A stretch of 14,152 nt of DNA from Rickettsiales bacterium (lineage in GTDB: Bacteria; Pseudomonadota; Alphaproteobacteria; Rickettsiales; UBA3002), in NCBI GenBank assembly GCA_021300075.1, contig JAJTIB010000110.1, positions 1 to 14,152 of the forward strand, given 5' to 3'. Below the pieces are notes generated by a model that made no database searches, was not told the DNA's origin, and saw only the letters and a list, made by a program, of their open reading frames with translations. The position numbers and the translations under genes were made by a program. Shown here one piece after another: positions 1-6,568 of this stretch (position 1 is the stretch's first letter; each line of letters opens with the position of its first letter).

Positions 1-2
1 CC

Positions 3-710
3 ATCATCACCTTGTTCCGCGCCAACCAGAAACCGCAACTTGAAGACGGTGCGGATCCGTCGAAAATGCTGGTCATTGCCAATGGCGTCAATATCGGTCA
101 TTACGCCGCGCTCACGCATCCGCGTTCCGCGAGTGCCACCGTTGCGCTTATCGGCCGCGTCGTGCCGATCAAGGACATCAAGACTTTTCTGCGCGCCTGC
201 GCGATCGTCAAACAGGAAATTCCGGATTTCTTCGCCTATATTCTGGGTCCGACCGATGAGGATGAGGGCTATTACGAGGAATGTCTGACGCTCGTGAAAC
301 TGCTCGGACTTGATGACCATGTCGAATTCACTGGCCGCGTTGCGGTTGAGGAATATCTGCTCAAAATTGATCTGATGGTACTAACCAGCATTTCTGAAGC
401 CCAGCCGCTGGTGATGCTCGAAGCCGGTGCGGCGGGTATCCCGATTGTCGCGACTGATGTTGGCGCCTGCCGAGAAATCATCGAAGGCCTGCCCGAAGAA
501 TCCCCGGCGCTGGGCGCAGGCGGGATTGTTACCCCGCTCGCCAGTCCGGTCGCCACCGCCGAGGCGATTTTAACATTGCTCGCCGACCCCACACGCTATG
601 AGGCCGCCAGCCGGGCAATCAAACAACGTATTGCCGAGTACTATAACGAGGGCGCCCAGAATCAGAGCTACCGCAATCTTTACGCCACCTATTTAAAGCG
701 CAACGGCTAA
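3..710 (+). CDS. pelF: PelF, GT4-family glycosyltransferase of Pel polysaccharide synthesis (3' part)
   Basis: Partial: the reading frame is open from the first bases of the window, so the N-terminal half lies outside. The visible ~235 residues are the C-terminal, nucleotide-sugar-binding half of a GT-B glycosyltransferase. NGVN precedes the segment IGRVVPIKDIKTFLRAC, which is very like PelF. The GT4 EX7E motif (ISEAQPLVMLEAG) follows, then GIPIVATDVGACREII. In the Pel system PelF is the cytosolic glycosyltransferase that builds the GalNAc-rich polymer at an inner-membrane complex with PelD, PelE and PelG; this is family knowledge. pelG follows 22 bp downstream in the same direction, which supports the assignment over a generic GT4 enzyme. 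The stop is TAA at 708-710. Confidence 0.9.
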   Translation: MITLFRANQKPQLEDGADPSKMLVIANGVNIGHYAALTHPRSASATVALIGRVVPIKDIKTFLRACAIVKQEIPDFFAYILGPTDEDEGYYEECLTLVKLLGLDDHVEFTGRVAVEEYLLKIDLMVLTSISEAQPLVMLEAGAAGIPIVATDVGACREIIEGLPEESPALGAGGIVTPLASPVATAEAILTLLADPTRYEAASRAIKQRIAEYYNEGAQNQSYRNLYATYLKRNG

Positions 711-732
711 CAACAAGGAATGAGAATAACCC

Positions 733-2196
733 ATGGCTGGCATTGGTTTTCAACTGAATAAACTGGCACGCAGAGACGACCTCATGGGTCTGGCTGGCGC
801 TTATTTCCATTCCGCTTTTGCCATTGCAGGCCCGTGGCTTTTCACCGTGATTGCGCTCGCGGTCACCACCGCGATTTATGGCGGATCAGCGCGCTCAGAG
901 CTTCTCGATTTCCGTGCCATCATTGTCTATAATTTCTCCTTCTCGCTCGTATTTTCCGCCCCCGTCTTCATGATTGTGACACGCTATCTGGCCGACCATA
1001 TCCACGTCAAAAACGTCACTACTGCACCCACCGTGCTTCTCGAAAGCCTGATGCTGGTTTTCCTATGCAACCTGCCGATCGGTCTTTTCTTTTACGTCTT
1101 CTATTTCGATATGGAGTTGCCGCTGCGCCTCGCGGCATTCGCCAATTTATTTCTGATTGCGGGCGTATGGCTGCTCTCAGTCTATCTTACCGCACTCAAA
1201 GATTTCGCCGCCGTCACTCGCGCCTATGTTCTTGGTATGGCAATTGCGGTCATTGCCGCAGAATATTTCTTCAATCACCAGGCAGCAGGAATGCTCGCGG
1301 GCTATAATATCGGTCTGACCGTCATAGTATTCCTGCTTGCCGCACGCATTTTTGCCGAATATCCGTATCGGCTGACGCGCAATTTTTCCCTCATTCCCTT
1401 CTGGAAAAAATACTGGGAACTGGCGCTGGGCGGTTTCTTCTACAACCTTGCCCTCTGGATCGATAAATGGATCATGTGGTTTGCGCCCGAAGCCGTGCAA
1501 CTGCCTTCGAAGATGCGGTTCTATCCCGATTACGACAGCGCCATGTTCATGGCAGCGATGACGATTCTACCCTCGCTCGCCCTTTTCGTCTTTAGTGTTG
1601 AAACCAATTTTTTCAACCATTACCGCCGTTTTTACGGCAATATCCTCGCCCATGCGTCGCTTAAGCGCATCCGCTCCTTGCAGAAAAACATTCAGGACAG
1701 CATCCTTGAAGGTGGGCGCAATGTCATGCTGATGCAAGGCGCAATCGCGCTGCTTGTGATTCTCCTGGCGCCGCAGATTTTCGATCGGGTGGGCATGTTC
1801 TTCATGCAGCTGGGCATTTTCCGCCTCGGGGTGCTGGGGTCGTTCTTTCAGGTGCTACTGTTATTTTCCACCATCATCCTCGCCTATTTTGATTGCCGAC
1901 GCATTAATCTGGGCATCTTCTTCTTCTATCTGGTGAGCAACGCTCTGCTGACGCTCGGTTGCCTTAAACTTGGCTTCAGCTATTACGGCTATGGGTTCTT
2001 CCTGTCCTCGGCGCTGACGTTTTTCATCGCCGCCATCTTCCTTTTTAGCCATGTCCGCAAACTTCCCTACCATGCCTTCATCACCAATAATGATTCGGTC
2101 CGCCGCGCCGATATCAAGGCAGAGACCGACCGCGAATATGGCCATGAACGCGGTGAATTTGCGCTAGGCGTGGTGCGTACGATTGCACACGAATAG
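733..2196 (+). CDS. pelG: PelG, polytopic inner-membrane protein of the Pel synthesis/export complex
   Basis: 487 residues with about a dozen hydrophobic segments over nearly the whole length. It opens with the PelG signature MAGIGFQLNKLARRDDLMGLAGAYFHS and then SGPW-like AIAGPWLFT. PelG is related to Wzx/MATE-type flippases and forms the inner-membrane Pel complex with PelD, PelE and PelF. The middle contains a hydrophilic stretch around residues 300-335 (HYRRFYGNILAHASLKRIRS). The last ~35 residues are a charged cytosolic tail, making it slightly longer than the roughly 455 residues usual for PelG. The ATG at 733 has only weak Shine-Dalgarno candidates (GGA at 717-719, GAGA at 722-725), so translation may depend on coupling to pelF 22 bp upstream. 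It is probably the last gene of the operon, because the next gene has its own promoter. Confidence 0.93.
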   Translation: MAGIGFQLNKLARRDDLMGLAGAYFHSAFAIAGPWLFTVIALAVTTAIYGGSARSELLDFRAIIVYNFSFSLVFSAPVFMIVTRYLADHIHVKNVTTAPTVLLESLMLVFLCNLPIGLFFYVFYFDMELPLRLAAFANLFLIAGVWLLSVYLTALKDFAAVTRAYVLGMAIAVIAAEYFFNHQAAGMLAGYNIGLTVIVFLLAARIFAEYPYRLTRNFSLIPFWKKYWELALGGFFYNLALWIDKWIMWFAPEAVQLPSKMRFYPDYDSAMFMAAMTILPSLALFVFSVETNFFNHYRRFYGNILAHASLKRIRSLQKNIQDSILEGGRNVMLMQGAIALLVILLAPQIFDRVGMFFMQLGIFRLGVLGSFFQVLLLFSTIILAYFDCRRINLGIFFFYLVSNALLTLGCLKLGFSYYGYGFFLSSALTFFIAAIFLFSHVRKLPYHAFITNNDSVRRADIKAETDREYGHERGEFALGVVRTIAHE

Positions 2197-2272
2197 AGAC
2201 CGGAAATCTGTCGTCAGAATACATCATTCGGCCGCGGGGAGGGCGCATGGAACCCCTCGCAAAAAAAAACTA

Positions 2273-2299
2273 TTTACATTGAAAATTTTTCTATATAAT
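2273..2299 (+). promoter_or_regulatory. Predicted sigma70-type promoter of the odc leader transcript
   Basis: A TTTACA -35 box (2273-2278) and a perfect TATAAT -10 box (2294-2299) are separated by 15 nt, slightly short of the optimum. The segment is AT-rich, in contrast to the surrounding GC-rich DNA, and is preceded by a run of nine A residues (2261-2269). Transcription would start near 2306, giving a ~120-nt leader before odc. No convincing intrinsic terminator for pelG is visible in 2197-2270. Confidence 0.55.
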
Positions 2300-2302
2300 T
2301 GG

Positions 2303-2428
2303 CCTCGTCCGCTGAATCCAAATTCGTGAGGGGATCCCTTTAGCAAGGTGACCCTGGCATGAGTCATAAATCCGTAATGGGTTGGCGCGTACGTTTTTAT
2401 TAACGTGCTAATGAGGGTTTATGACATG
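2303..2428 (+). promoter_or_regulatory. Structured 5' leader of odc that can sequester its ribosome-binding site
   Basis: Several helices can be read by eye. Bases 2363-2373 (GTCATAAATCC) pair with 2415-2425 (GGGTTTATGAC) over 11 bp with a single G-U. Allowing a 2-nt bulge (2361-2362), CAT 2358-2360 also pairs with the odc start codon 2426-2428. This masks the odc Shine-Dalgarno (GAGGG, 2413-2417) and start. Nested inside is a 7-bp hairpin, 2389-2395 with 2402-2408, covering the last codons and stop of the 14-codon leader ORF. Further 5', CCTC 2303-2306 can pair with GAGG 2328-2331 enclosing GAAT/ATTC (2314-2317/2322-2325), and CCTT 2337-2340 with AAGG 2345-2348. Rfam has a speF leader family upstream of alphaproteobacterial ornithine decarboxylases; whether this is a member cannot be decided without the covariance model. 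Confidence 0.6.
2359..2403 (+). CDS. Candidate 14-residue regulatory leader peptide upstream of odc
   Basis: ATG at 2359 follows a strong Shine-Dalgarno, AAGGTG (2345-2350), at 8-nt spacing. It encodes MSHKSVMGWRVRFY and stops with TAA at 2401-2403. The stop lies 9 nt upstream of the odc Shine-Dalgarno (2413-2417) and 22 nt upstream of the odc ATG. The start region of the peptide lies in the helix that masks the odc ribosome-binding site, and its last four codons lie in the nested hairpin, so ribosomes translating it would open both. The basic-aromatic C-terminus (WRVRFY) is compatible with a ribosome-arresting peptide. E. coli speF is controlled by an arrest peptide, SpeFL, that senses ornithine; this sequence is shorter and not obviously homologous. 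Too short for composition tests, so the call rests on the ribosome-binding site, position and RNA folding. Confidence 0.6.
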   Translation: MSHKSVMGWRVRFY

Positions 2429-3625
2429 CGTAATTACACTTCGCCCGATTCCGCTGTAAAGCACCTACAGCCTGAACAGTCCGTCGTACTTTATCGCCCC
2501 CACGCGCTTAAACGTGCCGTGGATTCTTTTACCCGCGGTTTCCGGGGGCGTGTAATGTATGCGGTCAAAACCAACCCCGACGAACATGTCCTCAAGGATT
2601 TGTGGTCGAGTGGCATCCGCGCCTTTGACGTTGCGAGTCTACACGAAGTCGCGATGGTGCGCGGGCTTTTTCCCGAAGCCGAGCTTTACTTCATGCACAC
2701 AGTGAAATCGCGCCATGCGATTCGTGCTGCCTACCACCAATATGGTGTACGGCATTTCTCGCTCGACAGTCTGGACGAACTCCAGAAAATTCTGGAGGAG
2801 ACCGGTCGCGCGAGCGATTTATGCCTGCATGTTCGTCTGGCCATTCCCAATACCCATGCCGAACTCGCACTGTCCGACAAGTTCGGCGCGACGCTCGAGC
2901 TGGCGCCGGAATTGCTGCGTCAGGTCCGTGCCGCCGCCGCCTATACCGGCGTCTGTTTCCATGTCGGCTCTCAATGCATGCATCCGGATGCGTACCGCAT
3001 GGCCATTCAACTCGCCAAGCGCGTCATCAAAGCCTCGGGTGTGAAGATTGACTCGCTCGATGTCGGGGGTGGTTTCCCCTCTATCTATCCGGGCATGAAT
3101 CCGCCGCCTTTGCGCGACTTTTTCCGTGCTATTCACGACAACACACGCGACCTTATCCGCCAGCATGGCTGCGATCTTCTGGCTGAGCCCGGACGCGCAC
3201 TGGTGGCAGAATCGGGGGCGATTATCGCTCGCGTCGAAATGCGTAAGGGTGATTTCCTCTATTTGAATGACGGTACTTACGGCTCGCTGTTTGACGCGGG
3301 CACGCCGAAATTCATTTTCCCGGCGCGGGTGCTTCGCGCGGGCGCATCGAGTGAACTTGTGCCATTCAGTTTCTACGGGCCTACCTGCGACACACTCGAT
3401 TTCATGAAAGGACCGTTTTTCCTGCCCGAGGACGTTCGCGAGGGCGACTATCTTGAAATCGGTCAGCTCGGCGCGTATGGGCGGACAATGGCAACCCACT
3501 TCAATGGGTTTTCGATCAGCCGTCAGCCCATCGCCGTCAAAGATGAGCCGATGCTGAGCATGTACCGCACCACGCCCGTACTGCTGCCGGAGTACGAGGT
3601 GGCCTATAACGCCGCCAGCGCATAG
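2426..3625 (+). CDS. odc: Ornithine decarboxylase, PLP-dependent, alanine-racemase fold
   Basis: Decarboxylates L-ornithine to putrescine in the cytosol. The 399-residue protein has the family landmarks in order: YAVKTN with the PLP-binding Lys48, HVGSQ (179-183), DVGGGFPSIYPG (212-223) with the glycine loop for PLP phosphate, EPGR (254-257), and GPTCDTLD (318-325), whose Cys321 and Asp322 come from the partner subunit of the dimer. Near the end is LGAYG with Tyr351. The length fits bacterial ODCs of this fold; some relatives also accept lysine, so exact substrate preference is not provable here. I chose ATG 2426 because GAGGG (2413-2417) sits 8 nt upstream; a GTG at 2405 and an ATG at 2411 are in frame but lack this spacing and overlap the leader structure. 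A deoxyhypusine-synthase-like gene follows after 166 bp and would use the putrescine. Confidence 0.92.
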   Translation: MRNYTSPDSAVKHLQPEQSVVLYRPHALKRAVDSFTRGFRGRVMYAVKTNPDEHVLKDLWSSGIRAFDVASLHEVAMVRGLFPEAELYFMHTVKSRHAIRAAYHQYGVRHFSLDSLDELQKILEETGRASDLCLHVRLAIPNTHAELALSDKFGATLELAPELLRQVRAAAAYTGVCFHVGSQCMHPDAYRMAIQLAKRVIKASGVKIDSLDVGGGFPSIYPGMNPPPLRDFFRAIHDNTRDLIRQHGCDLLAEPGRALVAESGAIIARVEMRKGDFLYLNDGTYGSLFDAGTPKFIFPARVLRAGASSELVPFSFYGPTCDTLDFMKGPFFLPEDVREGDYLEIGQLGAYGRTMATHFNGFSISRQPIAVKDEPMLSMYRTTPVLLPEYEVAYNAASA

Positions 3626-3688
3626 GAGAGATTGCGTCACCATTTCCTGTTATTCGAGCGCAGCAGCGCGAGAGTGAGTTTTTAAAAG

Positions 3689-3708
3689 ATTGATTCGGGT
3701 GTATCAAT
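3689..3708. repeat. Small inverted repeat between odc and the DHS-like gene
   Basis: ATTGAT (3689-3694) and ATCAAT (3703-3708) form a 6-bp dyad with an 8-nt spacer in an AT-rich patch of the 166-bp gap. It could be an operator or a weak RNA hairpin; no T-tract follows closely enough for a terminator. The rest of the gap shows no clear promoter. Confidence 0.3.
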
Positions 3709-3791
3709 TTATTTGAACGTACCCTGAGAACGCCTCATGGCGAAGGCTGAAGCCCGAGCCGGATGCCATTAAATCACTAAAGGAGCCAACC

Positions 3792-4844
3792 ATGAATGCA
3801 CAAAAAAAACCAAATTCTAACGCAAAAGCGGAATTGCTGAGTAAGCAGGTCGAGCATATCGACATCACCAGTTTTGATGCGCGCGCGATTATCGACAGCA
3901 TGGCGAATATGTCTTTCACCAGCCGCGACCTTGCGCGCGCCACGGGCATTTATAACCAGATGCTGGCGGATAAGGACTGCTCGGTATTCCTGACGGTTGC
4001 GGGTTCAACCTCGGCCGGGGGCTGCATGAAGCTCTATGCCGACCTCGTCCGCTACAACATGGTGGATGCGATTATCGCGACTGGCGCCACCATTGTGGAC
4101 ATGGATTTTTTTGAGGCACTGGGTTTTAAACATTACCACGGCAACCCGCATGGTACGGACGATAAAATGCTGCGCGAGCTATATATCGACCGCATTTATG
4201 ACACCTATATTGATGAGGAAGAACTGCAAGCCTGCGACCACACGATTCTCGCAATCGCCAACGCCCTCGAACCGCGCGCCTATTCGAGCCGCGAATTCAT
4301 CCGTGAAATGGGTAAATGGCTGGCGAATGGCAACGCTAAGAAAAAAGATTCACTGGTGCAGTTGGCTTATGAGCATGACGTGCCGATTTTCTGCCCGGCC
4401 TTTGTCGATAGCTCCGCCGGGTTTGGCCTCGTCAAACATCAGGTCGATAACCCCAAACGCCATATGGTGCTGGATGCAATTGCGGATTTCCGCGAGCTGA
4501 CCGACATTAAAATTAAAGCGGGAACCACGGGACTTCTGATGGTGGGCGGCGGCGTGCCCAAGAATTTCACGCAAGACACCGTCGTCTGCGCCGAGATTTT
4601 GGGACATGACGAGGTGGAAATGCATAAATACGCGGTGCAGATAACGATTGCGGATGTGCGCGACGGCGCCTGCTCCTCCAGCACACTGAAAGAGGCCTGT
4701 AGCTGGGGCAAAGTTGATACCGCGCTTGAGCAGATGGTGTTTGCCGAGGCCGGTTCGGTACTGCCGCTTATGACCTCCGACGCCTATCACCGTGGCCACT
4801 GGAAAACCCGTGCGCGGCGGAAGTTCGCCAAACTGTTCGCTTAA
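3792..4844 (+). CDS. Deoxyhypusine-synthase-like protein, probable homospermidine synthase
   Basis: A 350-residue member of the deoxyhypusine synthase (DHS) family. The catalytic lysine that carries the aminobutyl group in DHS is present as Lys307 in EACSWGKV (human DHS: AVSWGKI). Other matches are RYNMVDAIIATGAT (88-100, human HNMVDVLVTTAGG), VPIFCPAFVDSSAG (197-210) and VGGGVPKNF (251-259), where human DHS has GGGVVKHH. Bacteria have no eIF5A, so protein hypusination is excluded. DHS relatives in bacteria and plants perform NAD-dependent aminobutyl transfer to free amines, and with odc immediately upstream the simplest reaction is two putrescines to sym-homospermidine. A guanidino (agmatine-based) product is an alternative I cannot exclude. 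The ATG at 3792 is preceded by AAAGGAG (3779-3785) with 6-nt spacing. Likely co-regulated with odc, with a 166-bp gap. Confidence 0.85.
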   Translation: MNAQKKPNSNAKAELLSKQVEHIDITSFDARAIIDSMANMSFTSRDLARATGIYNQMLADKDCSVFLTVAGSTSAGGCMKLYADLVRYNMVDAIIATGATIVDMDFFEALGFKHYHGNPHGTDDKMLRELYIDRIYDTYIDEEELQACDHTILAIANALEPRAYSSREFIREMGKWLANGNAKKKDSLVQLAYEHDVPIFCPAFVDSSAGFGLVKHQVDNPKRHMVLDAIADFRELTDIKIKAGTTGLLMVGGGVPKNFTQDTVVCAEILGHDEVEMHKYAVQITIADVRDGACSSSTLKEACSWGKVDTALEQMVFAEAGSVLPLMTSDAYHRGHWKTRARRKFAKLFA

Positions 4845-4900
4845 AACATTGAAGCCAGAGCACTGGGGGTATGGGTGCGAAAAAGGCCAAAGGCCGCCTC

Positions 4901-4989
4901 CCGTCATTTCGAGCGACCGAAATGTGCGCGGCAATCCATCTTTTTTAGAAAACAAGCCGGATTGCTTCGTATACGACTCACAATGACGG
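4901..4989. repeat. Imperfect palindromic intergenic element, ~89 bp
   Basis: The ends are perfect 8-bp inverted repeats, CCGTCATT (4901-4908) and AATGACGG (4982-4989). Internally GCAATCC (4931-4937) pairs with GGATTGC (4959-4965), enclosing a T-rich/A-rich loop (4941-4952). The arms are otherwise diverged (TCGAGCGACC on one side, TCGTATACGACTC on the other). The pattern CGTCATT...GCAATCC...GGATTGC...AATGACG resembles a widespread class of bacterial palindromic repeats. It lies in the convergent gap between the DHS-like gene and ntrX, where an RNA hairpin could help end transcription from both sides; no other terminator is evident in 4845-5017. Confidence 0.75.
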
Positions 4990-5017
4990 CAGAGTAGCTA
5001 AGCCCCCATCAATGGAG

Positions 5018-6412
5018 CTAAGCGGCGGTTTTTTCCTCGTTGCCTATGCCAAGCATCTTGAGCTTGCGGTGCAGCGCCGAACGCTCCATCCCCACGAAGT
5101 TCGAGGTTTTCGAGATATTCCCGCCAAAGCGGTTAATCTGTGCGGCGAGGTACTGTTTCTCGAACGTCTCGCGGGCTTCGCGCAGCGGCATCGACATAAT
5201 GTCGCTTGAGAGCTCTGGGCGAAGTACCGTGATGTTGGAGTCAATCAGCTCAGGCGGCAGAGCATCGGACATGATTTCGCCCGAAGCGCCCGGCTGCGCC
5301 ATGATGATGAGCCACTCCATGACATTGCGTAACTGACGAACATTGCCCGGCCAGTTATAGGATTGCAGCACCGCCATCGCTTCTTCTGAAAGCTGGCGTG
5401 TGGCCAGCCCCATCGCATCGCTTGCGCGCTTAAGGAAATGGCGAGAGAGTGCGGGGACATCGTCGCGCCGTTCGCGCAGCGATGGCATACGCAAAGGGAC
5501 GACGTTCAAACGGTAATAAAGATCTTCACGGAAGCGCCCGCCCTGAATTTCGCCTTGCAGGTCCTTGTTGGTTGCGGCAATCACCCGAACATCTACCGAG
5601 ACGCGCTTATTGCCGCGCACGCGCTCGAAGCTCTGCTCCTGCAGGGCACGCAGCAGACGGCCCTGGGTTTCGATATGCATGTCGGCGACTTCGTCGATAA
5701 AGAGTGTGCCACCATGGGCGCGCTCCAGCAACCCGAGCTTCTCGGCGCCGCCATTGGGGTTGGTGTCTTCGGTGCCAAACAACTCGGCCTCAATCCGCGC
5801 CGGAGTCAGTGCCGCAGCGTTCAGCACAACAAACTGCCCACCCGCGCGGTGTGAGCGGGAATGCAGCAACCGCGCAACTAATTCCTTACCAGTGCCTGGA
5901 GCGCCGGTAATTAGTACGCGGCTGTTAGTGGGGGCGACTTTTTCGACCGTCTGGCGTACTGCCGCAACGGCCGCAGAGATGCCAATCAAATCATGCTCCG
6001 GCCCACCACGGCGCTTGAGCTCCACATTTTCATTCCTAAGACGCGAGGCTTCGAGTGCACGCTTGACGATAATCATCAACCGCTCGGCGGTGAAGGGTTT
6101 CTCGATATAGTCATACGCGCCCATTTTGATAGCGGTGACTGCAGTTTCGATGTTACCGTGGCCGGAAATCATCACGACAGGTACATGTGGGTATTTTTTC
6201 TGAACGATTTCCAGGATTCCCAAACCATCCAGCTCTGAACCCTGCAGCCAGATGTCGAGAATCATCGCGGTGGGGACACGCTCGGCAAGTGCTTTGAGCG
6301 CCTGGTCGGAGTTATTAGCGATGCGGGTGGTGAATTTTTCGTCGGTGAGAATGTCGGAGATGAGCGAGGTAATGTCCTTCTCGTCATCAATAACTAGAAT
6401 GTCATTTGCCAT
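5018..6412 (-). CDS. ntrX: NtrX, response regulator of the NtrY-NtrX system
   Basis: 464 residues: receiver domain (1-120) with acidic pair Asp9/Asp10 and phospho-acceptor Asp53 (AMILDIWLQG); AAA+ domain with Walker A GAPGTGKE and Walker B GGTLFIDEV; and a C-terminal Fis-type helix-turn-helix (NISKTSNFVGMERSALHRKL). The sigma54-contact loop GAFTGA is missing: after ELFG comes TEDTNPNGGAEKLG. This is normal for alphaproteobacterial NtrX and argues against classical sigma54 activation. NtrX and NtrY are linked to nitrogen metabolism, redox/respiration and cell envelope control in alphaproteobacteria. I chose ATG 6412 because MANDILVIDDE aligns with receiver starts and GAGGG lies just upstream; an in-frame start at 6499 adds 29 residues with no receiver character. 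A 156-bp gap separates it from ntrY, with a possible promoter of its own. Confidence 0.93.
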   Translation of the reverse strand: MANDILVIDDEKDITSLISDILTDEKFTTRIANNSDQALKALAERVPTAMILDIWLQGSELDGLGILEIVQKKYPHVPVVMISGHGNIETAVTAIKMGAYDYIEKPFTAERLMIIVKRALEASRLRNENVELKRRGGPEHDLIGISAAVAAVRQTVEKVAPTNSRVLITGAPGTGKELVARLLHSRSHRAGGQFVVLNAAALTPARIEAELFGTEDTNPNGGAEKLGLLERAHGGTLFIDEVADMHIETQGRLLRALQEQSFERVRGNKRVSVDVRVIAATNKDLQGEIQGGRFREDLYYRLNVVPLRMPSLRERRDDVPALSRHFLKRASDAMGLATRQLSEEAMAVLQSYNWPGNVRQLRNVMEWLIIMAQPGASGEIMSDALPPELIDSNITVLRPELSSDIMSMPLREARETFEKQYLAAQINRFGGNISKTSNFVGMERSALHRKLKMLGIGNEEKTAA

Positions 6413-6428
6413 GCAGCCCTCGTGTTCC

Positions 6429-6472
6429 TTAAGTGACGTTAAGTTATTTTTACTTGCTTTTGCGTTACTTGC
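6429..6472. repeat. Two sets of direct repeats in the ntrX 5' region
   Basis: On the plus strand TTAAGT occurs at 6429-6434 and 6439-6444 (10-bp period, one helical turn). TTACTTGC occurs at 6450-6457 and 6465-6472 (15-bp period). Read toward ntrX these are GCAAGTAA x2 then ACTTAA x2, ending 17 bp before the start codon. Repeats on one face of the helix, in an otherwise unoccupied gap, suggest a regulator-binding site or an RNA element. Confidence 0.45.
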
Positions 6473-6499
6473 CGGAAGAGTGCTTTTACTGTTGCCCAA

Positions 6500-6527
6500 A
6501 TGCTACAGCACAAAATCTAGATGTAAA
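6500..6527 (-). promoter_or_regulatory. Possible promoter for ntrX
   Basis: Reading the minus strand, TTTACA (6527-6522) and TAGCAT (6505-6500) are separated by 16 nt. The -35 is good and the -10 only fair (4 of 6). It would give a leader of roughly 80 nt carrying the direct repeats upstream of ntrX. Confidence 0.3.
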
Positions 6528-6568
6528 GCTTTTTTTTCGGGGTGGGGATGAAAAGGCAAGTTTGATGC

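Noticed and set aside
2234..2262. GC-rich inverted repeat (GCGGGG...CCCCTCGC) followed by a run of A, as a possible terminator after pelG
   Set aside because: The homopolymer is A on the plus strand, not T, and on the minus strand the T-run precedes the hairpin, so neither orientation makes an intrinsic terminator.
2819..3643. Long antisense open frame opposite odc
   Set aside because: It is a codon-bias shadow of odc with no recognisable motif, and its product is rich in Arg/His without domain structure.
3650..3687. GCGC-AGCA-GCGC hairpin followed by a T-run as a terminator after odc
   Set aside because: The stem is only 4 bp, the T-run is about 11 nt away, and the downstream gene belongs functionally with odc.
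3737..3772. 11-codon ORF (MAKAEARAGCH) upstream of the DHS-like gene as a second leader peptide
   Set aside because: It has only a weak GAG as a ribosome-binding site, no evident structure linking it to the downstream start, and a low-complexity product. The DHS-like gene has its own good Shine-Dalgarno.
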